DNA from: Bacillota bacterium | GTDB taxonomy: Bacteria > Bacillota > Sulfobacillia > JAMCWA01 | Direction of reading: 5' to 3' | Length of the DNA stretch: 44,824 nucleotides | NCBI GenBank assembly: GCA_023475165.1 | Contig: JAMCWA010000002.1 | Coordinates: 1 to 44,824, forward strand | Shown here: one piece after another, positions 1 to 6,116 of the stretch | Numbering within the stretch: position 1 is the stretch's first letter | Layout of the letters: each line of letters opens with the position of its first letter | The notes under the pieces: model-generated | What the model saw: the letters and a program-made list of their open reading frames with translations, nothing else | Databases searched by the model: none | Told to the model about the DNA's origin: nothing | Program-made: the position numbers and the translations under genes

Positions 1-478
1 GTTCTAGGTGGAATATTATATATTCTACATTGGCGTTGGCCGTGACCGGCATGCCCGGGGTAGTCCCGGGAATGGAAAGGAGGTGGTTAAAGGGGACATC
101 TTCCTGCTGGAGGTGAACGATGTTGTCGTTGGCGACATAGAAGACCTGAAGATGGAGGGTTCCCTGGATAATGACGCTGTCGGTGTTGGCGGTTCCCGTG
201 ACTTGAGTCACCGCAGCCAGGATCTCCTTGACCTTTATGATGCCACATGCTGACGGGATGGGCTGCCTGATTCCTACCCGCGTAGCCTCCGGGTCAGAAG
301 AGGGCTTGGCTAGGCCAAAGGCTGCGGCAGTCGGAAGCAGCTCTTTCCCCTTGGACCTGGGCCTGGCTTTCGTGCCCTTTGACCTGGCATTGAGCTGAGA
401 GATTTCCCTGTTCGCCCCAGCTCCACCACCCTGTGAACTTCCCGGCTGTTTCTGCCCTGAAACAACTTCCTTTTTCAT
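1..478 (-). CDS. SPOCS-domain (DUF3794) spore-coat-type protein, 3' end outside the window
   Basis: About 159 codons run off the left edge with no stop. The ATG at 476-478 is preceded by a GGAGGG ribosome binding site about 8 bases upstream. The first 75 or so residues are Lys/Arg/Gly-rich and low in complexity. A SPOCS-like domain follows: IKVKEILAAVTQVTG, then an alternating beta pattern (VIIQGTLHLQVFYV), then VEYIIFHLE. SPOCS (DUF3794) domains are known from SipL, which anchors the coat protein SpoIVA, and from other coat/exosporium proteins of Clostridia; many carry a C-terminal LysM, which would lie outside the window. The nearby CotF-type genes fit a spore-envelope role. Which SPOCS protein this is cannot be told from the part visible. 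Confidence 0.75.
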   Translation of the reverse strand, partial: MKKEVVSGQKQPGSSQGGGAGANREISQLNARSKGTKARPRSKGKELLPTAAAFGLAKPSSDPEATRVGIRQPIPSACGIIKVKEILAAVTQVTGTANTDSVIIQGTLHLQVFYVANDNIVHLQQEDVPFNHLLSIPGTTPGMPVTANANVEYIIFHLE

Positions 479-686
479 GCCGTCCACCCTCCGCCCTGAT
501 CCTATCCACAACATATTATGCGGCACCAGCGGATTGGGCAACGAATGGTGTAACCCCGGACCGGCGGAGAAGAAAGGACTTCCGTCAAGGCCATTTGCAG
601 CCGGCGCTTTGGTATGGTACGCTGGGAAGGGAACTCGGACAAGGGATCTCACCCCCAGTCTGATCAAGTGAAAAGGGAGGACATCG

Positions 687-1343
687 ATGGAGGTCAAGCC
701 CGCGGTCAGAAAAAAATCTCCTTCCCGCTGGGAAAAGATCCTCTTTACTAGCCTCGGACAAGTGGTAGTTGAGGGACCCCTGTCCGCGGAGGAAATCGCC
801 GGACTCATCCTGGATGAGGGGTTGCGGATGTTTCGACCGGCCTGGCGGCAGAAGGAGGCCCTGGAGACAATCGCCAGGTCTCCGGAAGGCCGGGTGGTCG
901 CAGCTAGATTGGGCTCTCTGGTGGGCGGCTACGTCACGTTTCATCCCCCTGATCGATTCGAACGTTGGGGCCGGGACAGGATCGAGGGAATCCTGGAGTT
1001 GGGGGCCATCGAGGTAGCACCGAGGTTTCGGCAAACGGGGGTAGGAACGGCCCTGATTGAAGTGGCCATGTCTAACGAAGAGCTGGAAGACTATATCGTC
1101 ATCACCACCGAGTACTGGTGGCACTGGGACCTGGAGGGAACCGGCTTGACCATCTGGCAATACCGTCAAATGCTGGAGAAAGGCCTGGCCCCCTTTGGCC
1201 TCTTCCCGGTGGCCACCGATGAACCGGAAATCGCTTCCCATCCCGCCAACGCCCTCATGGTCCGGGTGGGTTCGCGGGTAAGCCAGGCCACCCGGTCCCG
1301 TTTCGAAAACCTCCTATTTGCAGAAAACAAAGGGAGCCCCTGA
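687..1343 (+). CDS. acuA: AcuA-like GNAT acetyltransferase
   Basis: 218 residues, with ribosome binding site GGGAGG six bases before the ATG. Residues 95-135 look like the acetyl-CoA-binding core of the GNAT fold: ELGAIEVAPRFRQTGVGTAL matches the R-x-x-G-x-G/A loop. The C-terminal segment WHWDLEGTGLTIWQYRQMLE and EPEIASHPANALMVRVG resembles AcuA of Bacillus, which acetylates and inactivates acetyl-CoA synthetase. Length is close to the usual 210. No acuB, acuC or acsA is adjacent, so the target is inferred from family only. It is monocistronic and convergent with the coat gene that follows. A general GNAT N-acetyltransferase is the alternative. Confidence 0.65.
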   Translation: MEVKPAVRKKSPSRWEKILFTSLGQVVVEGPLSAEEIAGLILDEGLRMFRPAWRQKEALETIARSPEGRVVAARLGSLVGGYVTFHPPDRFERWGRDRIEGILELGAIEVAPRFRQTGVGTALIEVAMSNEELEDYIVITTEYWWHWDLEGTGLTIWQYRQMLEKGLAPFGLFPVATDEPEIASHPANALMVRVGSRVSQATRSRFENLLFAENKGSP

Positions 1344-1350
1344 GCTCCCC
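1331..1350 (-). terminator. Hairpin terminator between convergent acuA and coat gene
   Basis: GGGAGC (1332-1337) pairs with GCTCCC (1343-1348). On the minus strand the stem is followed by a T-rich stretch (TTTGTTTTC), so it would end transcription of the coat genes arriving from 1438. It overlaps the acuA stop codon; the plus-strand side has no T run. Confidence 0.5.
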
Positions 1351-1437
1351 TTGAAAAACAGAGATTGGCTGTTGATGTTTGAGTCACGCGGCAGCCAGAT
1401 ACAGAAAGCCCTTAGTAAGGAGAAGCGCCCCTCCTAT

Positions 1438-1710
1438 CTAAAGGGACGGATAGCGGCTCTCGACCTGGGAGATCTGTTGCGGCGTGGCTGACTGGACGGT
1501 ATACCACCCCTGCCGGTTCATGATGTCAAAGAGCTTTTCAGCAGAATCGATCTCGTCCCGGTGGATGGACATAAAGGTCCGCCGGAGAGAAGAAGAAGCC
1601 GACTCGTTAGCGGAAAGATTGTATTTCATGGTCAAATACTTGTGGGTATCCAAGCTATCACCGACCATGGTTTTGTCGCTCAGCTGAGCGGGATTGGTGA
1701 TGGGCCTCAT
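1438..1710 (-). CDS. CotF-family spore coat protein (short)
   Basis: 90 residues, strong AAGGAGGGAGG upstream of the ATG. The stretch DKTMVGDSLDTHKYLTMKYN, followed by a four-helix-like pattern (SSSLRRTFMSIHRDEIDSAEKLFDIMNRQGWY), is characteristic of the coat F (CotF) family, a ferritin-like fold found on the inner coat of endospores. The C-terminus ends in a short polar tail. It lies 23 bases downstream of a second CotF-like gene, with which it probably forms a two-gene sporulation operon. No sigma-K-type promoter was identified by eye. Confidence 0.75.
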   Translation of the reverse strand: MRPITNPAQLSDKTMVGDSLDTHKYLTMKYNLSANESASSSLRRTFMSIHRDEIDSAEKLFDIMNRQGWYTVQSATPQQISQVESRYPSL

Positions 1711-1733
1711 TCTGAGAACCTCCCTCCTTTAAG

Positions 1734-2114
1734 CTACTGTCGTCGTTGCGTTCCCGTTTCACCGCGGTACTGTCCAGCACCACCGGTATACTGGGGCGTG
1801 GCATAGGTCGGCTGCCCGGCGAATTGGGAGGTCCATTGGGCCGCGCCACCATATTGTGCTGCTCCGAGGGGCGGGTTGGGGGAATAGAACTGACCAGCCC
1901 CGGTGAAGGGTTGGGATTGGGCTGACATTTCCATCTCCCGTACCAGCATGTCATAATGGCGCAAGTGAATACTTTGGATATCCTGGAAAGTGCGCCGCAA
2001 CTCCGGATTGGTAACCTGGGAGGCATAGAAGCCGAGTTTCTCAACGACGACCGTTTCTGCCGCCAGGCAATCCGACAGCTCCAAAACCTCCCTCTGGGTC
2101 AAAGATTGAACCAT
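1734..2114 (-). CDS. CotF-like spore coat protein with Gln/Gly/Tyr-rich tail
   Basis: 126 residues. The ATG follows an ideal AGGAGGTGA site. The first 65 residues form helices typical of the CotF half-domain (LTQREVLELSDCLAAETVVV, then LRRTFQDIQSIHLRHYDMLV). Residues 70-126 are a low-complexity tail rich in Gln, Gly, Tyr, Pro and Ala, as in many adhesive or cross-linked coat proteins. Together with the downstream 90-residue gene it could rebuild a full CotF domain from two chains. Regulation by the late mother-cell sigma factor is expected from the family, not seen. Confidence 0.75.
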   Translation of the reverse strand: MVQSLTQREVLELSDCLAAETVVVEKLGFYASQVTNPELRRTFQDIQSIHLRHYDMLVREMEMSAQSQPFTGAGQFYSPNPPLGAAQYGGAAQWTSQFAGQPTYATPQYTGGAGQYRGETGTQRRQ

Positions 2115-2213
2115 TCTTTCACCTCCTCAAATTTTTGCAACCATCCCCTATTGTGGCTGTCAAGAGGTGCAAAAATGCGAGGGAAGTGATGGCATATCTA
2201 GGAGCCAACTGAC

Positions 2214-2234
2214 AAACCACTTATTAAGTGGTTA
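2214..2234. terminator. Palindromic hairpin after the M24 gene
   Basis: AACCACTT and AAGTGGTT form an 8-bp stem with a 3-base loop about 20 bases downstream of the M24 stop on the minus strand. No clear T tract follows, so factor-independent termination is uncertain. Confidence 0.3.
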
Positions 2235-2251
2235 ACCCGCGGAGACGCCCC

Positions 2252-3439
2252 TTACACCACCAGGCTCTCCAGATCCCTGGGATAATAGGTGAAGAAATCG
2301 ATTCCCGTCTTCGTCACCAGGATGGTATCAGAATGGCGGAATCCGCCCAGGTCTCGGACATAAAGCCCGGGTTCCACGCTGAAGACCATTCCCGGCTCAA
2401 TGACAGTTTCGTCGCCCACGTCAAAAAAGGGGGCTTCGTGTCCCAGGAGCCCCAGGGCATGACCGGTGTGGTGTCGCCAGTATTCCATCAGCCCTTCTTC
2501 CTGACAATAGCGAAGGACCTCCCGGTCGACATCGCTGCATTGCCGCCCGGGTTTGATGGCGGCAAAGGCCACCTCCTGCGCCTGAACCATCTTTTCAAAG
2601 AACCAACGTTGTTTGGCGGAGGGCTCGCCTACAAACATGGTCCTCTCTAATTCGCTGCCGTAGCCCCCTACGCGCGCTCCCGCCCCCGTGACCAGAACGT
2701 CACCGGCTTTCAGCCGGGCATTTATGGTCACGGCGTGAGGCAACGCCGAATTCAAGCCGATTTGCCCGCGAAATCCGGCACTGGCCCCCACCCCGCCAAA
2801 AGCAACGGGCCGGTAATGGCGGCCCAGGGTCCGCATCATAACCGTAGTGGCTTCCATGGAAGCCCGCGGGGAAATCTCCAGCTCCGTCAGGCCGGCGCGG
2901 GAATACTCCTGTAATAGGGTATGGGCCAGATTCCCCCAGCGGGCGCTCTCCTGAATTAAGGCCACTTCCTCCGGCGACTTGATCACTCGCAGTTTCTCTA
3001 CCAGCCCGCGCAGCACCGATACCCCAACCTCCGGAAGTACCTGGCTTAAACGCGGCCCCCGGTAGCCCGACGGCGAACCATAGCCATCAGCATCAGCCGC
3101 CAGCGGCCCGGTAGCGAGAGCGAGGTCTATTAGGAGTTCCTTCAAATACTCCATCGGGTGCTTCTCTGTGGGGTATTCGGGGTAGGAACGTACTCCCTCC
3201 ACCCGCGCTCCCTCCTGGGCATGCTCTTCTTCCAGCCGTGGTACCAAAAGTACCGCTCGGTTCTCAGCCGTAAGGACCAAAGCTACGGGTCTCTCCGTAG
3301 GAATAAAGGCAAATCTGGTCAGATAAAAAATGTCGGTGGCGGAAAAGAGGATATAAGCCTTGACCCCTTGCTCTGACAGTTCCTTAACCAGGGCCTCTCT
3401 TCTCCGCTTTAGCTCCCGGTCGCTGATTTCCAGTAACAT
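2252..3439 (-). CDS. M24-family (aminopeptidase P/creatinase-like) protein with altered metal ligands
   Basis: 395 residues from the ATG at 3439, chosen because GGTGGGTG lies just upstream; a longer frame exists. Residues 1-135 form a creatinase N-terminal-like domain and 145-395 the pita-bread fold. M24 enzymes use five metal ligands (Asp, Asp, His, Glu, Glu). Here the first Asp is Gly (LVTGAGA, about 251-254), the second is Glu (SELERT, about 263), His is kept (TGHALG, about 327), Glu is kept (SVEPG, about 356), and the last Glu appears to be Ser (RHSDT, about 368-372). His of SALPHAV (about 235) is present. The change argues against an ordinary Xaa-Pro peptidase. Creatinase, a metal-free relative, shows that such folds can cleave C-N bonds without metals. 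Substrate unknown; monocistronic. Confidence 0.75.
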   Translation of the reverse strand: MLLEISDRELKRRREALVKELSEQGVKAYILFSATDIFYLTRFAFIPTERPVALVLTAENRAVLLVPRLEEEHAQEGARVEGVRSYPEYPTEKHPMEYLKELLIDLALATGPLAADADGYGSPSGYRGPRLSQVLPEVGVSVLRGLVEKLRVIKSPEEVALIQESARWGNLAHTLLQEYSRAGLTELEISPRASMEATTVMMRTLGRHYRPVAFGGVGASAGFRGQIGLNSALPHAVTINARLKAGDVLVTGAGARVGGYGSELERTMFVGEPSAKQRWFFEKMVQAQEVAFAAIKPGRQCSDVDREVLRYCQEEGLMEYWRHHTGHALGLLGHEAPFFDVGDETVIEPGMVFSVEPGLYVRDLGGFRHSDTILVTKTGIDFFTYYPRDLESLVV

Positions 3440-3524
3440 ACCTTCACCCACCTTTCGTCTCTCTAAATGTTTTCTCTTCCACACTAGCCGCAAATCTCCT
3501 GCCACCCGGGTACAAAAAACATGT

Positions 3525-3661
3525 GGAGGCGGACGGGAGCCCGCCTGATATGCAGATGGGGGTTTTTCAGCACCCTACCCCGAAACAAACCAGTTACTTC
3601 CAGGGCGCCGCTGCTGTTTCATTACTCTTTGGCGCCGCCAAAAGGCGGCATGGGGGTCTCC
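3525..3661 (+). repeat. Family-1 repeat, right part, interrupted by a family-2 repeat
   Basis: The stretch from GGAGGCGGACGGGAG to ATGGGGGTTTTTCAGC matches the right end of the long copy at 40707-41122. It stops after CAGC at 3571. The missing GGTCTCC end appears at 3655-3661, so 83 bases (3572-3654) containing a family-2 repeat lie inside the terminal repeat. Confidence 0.7.
3577..3654 (+). repeat. Family-2 repeat, short-core copy
   Basis: CGAAACAAACCAGTTACTTC, then AGGGCGCCGC, an 18-base core (TGCTGTTTCATTACTCTT), then TGGCGCCGCCAAAAGGCGGC. The same ends flank a much longer core at 42841-43121 on the other strand. Confidence 0.65.
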
Positions 3662-3667
3662 TAGGGC

Positions 3668-3916
3668 TCAGCGACCGGGAGGTTGATGACGGCCGTAAAG
3701 CTCATCCTCCGCCAGCCAATCGCCGGGATCCAAAAACTGAATCCTTATCCCCCAGCCTTCGTACACCCCCAGGGAGCGCCAGAATTGAGCGGCACTGAAG
3801 CTTACGCCGTCAATGATCACGATCAACCCTTGTTGCTCATCCCATTCCACTCGTCCCTCGACCAGCTCTTCCATGACCCAGGTATCGGTTTCCGGAACAT
3901 AGACGATTTGTTTCAA
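3668..3916 (-). CDS. Small hypothetical protein, TTG start
   Basis: 82 residues, start TTG with AGAGGTGG about 7 bases upstream. The sequence (KQIVYVPETDTWVMEELVEG, then EWDEQQGLIVIIDGVSFSA) reads as alternating beta strands with an acidic profile and no membrane segment, which looks like a real folded small protein. I do not recognise the family. It is divergent from the SH3-domain gene, with a 96-base intergenic region that should hold both promoters. Its 3' end is next to a repeat element. Confidence 0.5.
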   Translation of the reverse strand: MKQIVYVPETDTWVMEELVEGRVEWDEQQGLIVIIDGVSFSAAQFWRSLGVYEGWGIRIQFLDPGDWLAEDELYGRHQPPGR

Positions 3917-4012
3917 GGAGAACCACCTCTTGAAAAGGTATTATCCCAAAAGAAGGTTAATAGTATTGTGACAGAACATGGCTATCCTGGAGTAATCAAA
4001 GGGGGAGGAAGA

Positions 4013-4402
4013 ATGGGAATTCCAGAGGAAATCCTCGGCCAGATCGTTGAGAGGGAACAACCCCTCCTGGAACTTTACCGTCAACTGGCCGAAAGCGCCC
4101 AGGGAGAGGCGCACCGCAAGCTCACCCGAGAATTACTGGAGCAAAGAACCTTTCACTGGAACACCCTGGGCTTTCTCAGGTCTCAACTGCCGAGGGAGTT
4201 TCTATGTCTGGGTACTATCACCGACAGCCAGGTCAACCTGCGTCGAAGCCCTAAAGGAAGTTCTGAATTGCTGAGTCAACTGGACCGGGGCACCACCGTT
4301 ATCATCATTTCCTACGAGGGGAACTGGGGTCAGGTCCAGCTCTTGGATGGAACTACTGGTTATGTCTTCAAGGCCTACTTAAAATGTGGCCGGGGGGGTT
4401 GA
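4013..4402 (+). CDS. SH3b-domain protein
   Basis: 129 residues from the ATG at 4013, preceded by GGGGGAGGAAGA; a longer frame overlaps the divergent gene and is not needed. Residues 1-65 are helical (EEILGQIVEREQPLLELYRQ). Residues 70-125 form a bacterial SH3 domain: LGTITDSQVNLRRSP, LDRGTTVIII, NWGQVQLLDGTTGYVFKAYL. SH3b domains usually bind peptidoglycan peptides or partner proteins. There is no signal peptide, so the protein may be cytoplasmic or exported by an unusual route. The stop codon lies inside a strong terminator hairpin. Confidence 0.7.
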   Translation: MGIPEEILGQIVEREQPLLELYRQLAESAQGEAHRKLTRELLEQRTFHWNTLGFLRSQLPREFLCLGTITDSQVNLRRSPKGSSELLSQLDRGTTVIIISYEGNWGQVQLLDGTTGYVFKAYLKCGRGG

Positions 4403-4416
4403 GTCGCCCCCCGGCC
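4388..4416. terminator. GC-rich hairpin between convergent SH3b gene and pepA
   Basis: GGCCGGGGGG (4388-4397) pairs with CCCCCCGGCC (4407-4416) around a 9-base loop. It overlaps the SH3b stop codon and lies 40 bases past the pepA stop on the other strand. T runs are short on both sides, so it may act as a bidirectional terminator or mRNA 3' stabiliser. Confidence 0.45.
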
Positions 4417-4455
4417 GCTAAGACCCAATTGCCGCTCGGGAACCAAAGGCGGGCC

Positions 4456-5952
4456 TCAATTGGTCATAGACAGGACCATGTTGACCAAAGTCCGCACGGA
4501 AAAGCCTGTGGCCCCCTTGGGCTGATAAGGAAGCTCCCTTTCCCCCCAAGCGACGCCAGCGATATCCAGGTGAGCCCAGGGTGTCGTGCCGGCAAACTCG
4601 CCGATGATGAGACCTCCGGTTATGGTCCCTGCCGCAGAACCTCCCACATTCTTGATATCGGCCACCTGGCTCTTATACTGTTCTTTGTACTCCGGATAGG
4701 TCGGAAGTGGCCAAAAGCGCTCGCCAGCACGCTCTCCGGCGGCCACGACCTCTTGGACCAGGGATTGGTTGTTGGCGATGATGGCGGCCGCCTGGGTACC
4801 CAAGGCTGTACGAACCGCCCCAGTCAAGGTGGCCACATCAACGATGAGATTGGCGTTTAACTCACGGGCATAAGTCACGGCGTCGGCCAGGATCAGTCTT
4901 CCTTCGGCATCGGTGCTGATTATCTCGATGGTCTTGCCATCCATGGCTCGCACCACGTCCCCCGGCTTTTGGGCCCGGCCACCCGGCATGTTCTCCGTGG
5001 CTGCGATTATCCCCAGAACGTTGATAGCCGGTTTGAGACGGGCAATGGCCTGCATCGCCGCTAGAACGGCGGCGCCGCCAGCCTTGTCCATCTTCATATT
5101 CTCCAGACCTTCCCGGGCCTTGAGGGAGATCCCGCCTGAATCGAAGGTCAGTCCCTTGCCCACCAAAGCCACGGTCTTGGATGTCGGAGGGGAGGCCTGA
5201 TAGCGGAGAACGATGAGCCGGGGCGGCTCCTGACTGCCCCGGGCCACCCCCAGCAGGGCCCCCATCCCTTTCTTCTCCATCTCCTGCTCATCTAAAACCG
5301 TGACGGTCAATCCTTCCCGGCGGGCCATCTCCTGGGCCAGGAGAGCCATCTTCTCCGGTATCATCAGATTGGCTGGCTGGTTGGTTATGTCGCGGGCGAG
5401 ATTGGTGGCCTCGGCCAGGGTCTGTCCGACCCTTGCCCCCCGCCTAACCGCCTCCAATCTGGCCTCATCTTTTTCCACCAAGAGAAGCTGTTTTATCCCC
5501 TGGTCTTCCGCCTTGCTCTTGGCTCCTTGAAACTGGTAGAGACCGAGCAGAGTTCCTTCCACCAGAGCCGCCGCCGCCAACTCGGAGTCCAATCCCCCTA
5601 TGCCACTCCCATGTACGATGCTGGCCACGACTTGCGCGTTCTTTTTTCGAGCCTCTTTTGCCGCGGTACCTGCCGCCTGGCGGACCCGGTCCAAGTTCAG
5701 CTCCTCTGCCTGGCCTAAACCTACCACAATAACCCGCCTGGCGGTTATCCCACCCCGTGGGTGCAACACGGCCAACTCGTTCAGTTCACCTTTGAACTCC
5801 CCGTCGGCAGCCAACCCCTGGATAGCTCCCCCCAAAGCCTTATCCACAACCCCCGTCGCCCCACCCGGTACCGTTACCCCGGCAAAAAGGTTGATAATAA
5901 TGGTGTCAGCCGCAGTTTCGATGATGTCGCCGCCCCGAACAGACAATTCCAA
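4456..5952 (-). CDS. pepA: Leucyl aminopeptidase (M17)
   Basis: 498 residues, TTG start with GGAAGGTGAAGGG just upstream. The N-terminal macro-like domain (1-165) is followed by the catalytic domain with the M17 metal/catalytic signatures VGKGLTFDSGGISLK (Lys and Asp ligands), MKMDKAGGAAV and STDAEGRLILADA (the family motif NTDAEGRL with Ser for Asn). Length matches the family, about 500. It removes N-terminal residues from cytosolic peptides as a hexameric two-metal enzyme. With the M55, M20, M24 and transport genes in this window it fits peptide recycling. It is transcribed alone, bounded by a repeat upstream and a terminator hairpin downstream. Confidence 0.95.
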   Translation of the reverse strand: MELSVRGGDIIETAADTIIINLFAGVTVPGGATGVVDKALGGAIQGLAADGEFKGELNELAVLHPRGGITARRVIVVGLGQAEELNLDRVRQAAGTAAKEARKKNAQVVASIVHGSGIGGLDSELAAAALVEGTLLGLYQFQGAKSKAEDQGIKQLLLVEKDEARLEAVRRGARVGQTLAEATNLARDITNQPANLMIPEKMALLAQEMARREGLTVTVLDEQEMEKKGMGALLGVARGSQEPPRLIVLRYQASPPTSKTVALVGKGLTFDSGGISLKAREGLENMKMDKAGGAAVLAAMQAIARLKPAINVLGIIAATENMPGGRAQKPGDVVRAMDGKTIEIISTDAEGRLILADAVTYARELNANLIVDVATLTGAVRTALGTQAAAIIANNQSLVQEVVAAGERAGERFWPLPTYPEYKEQYKSQVADIKNVGGSAAGTITGGLIIGEFAGTTPWAHLDIAGVAWGERELPYQPKGATGFSVRTLVNMVLSMTN

Positions 5953-6046
5953 GTCCCTTCACCTTCCTTCCCAGACTGCAAAACCAGTAAGGGAATTCTC
6001 TAAGGGTATAGAAATTTCCTGCTGGCCGGCAACAAAGCTCCGTCCA

Positions 6047-6116
6047 GGAGACTGCTGACAAACTGTTCTTCGGCAGATTGCGCCACACCGCAGTTGGTGG
6101 TTTTTCAGCGGTCTCC
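6047..6116 (+). repeat. Family-1 repeat, minimal 70-bp copy
   Basis: Left end GGAGACTGCTGACAAACTG and right end CAGTTGGTGGTTTTTCAGCG plus GTCTCC are near-perfect inverted repeats around a core of about 25 bases. CCAG flanks both sides, a possible 4-base target duplication. The right end encodes the stop codon of the glycosyltransferase. Confidence 0.75.

Noticed and set aside
8..253. 81-codon plus-strand ORF at the left edge
   Set aside because: It is antisense to the SPOCS-domain gene, whose minus-strand translation matches a known domain.
3683..4012. Upstream extension of the SH3b gene
   Set aside because: It overlaps the divergent small gene, while a strong ribosome binding site precedes the ATG at 4013.
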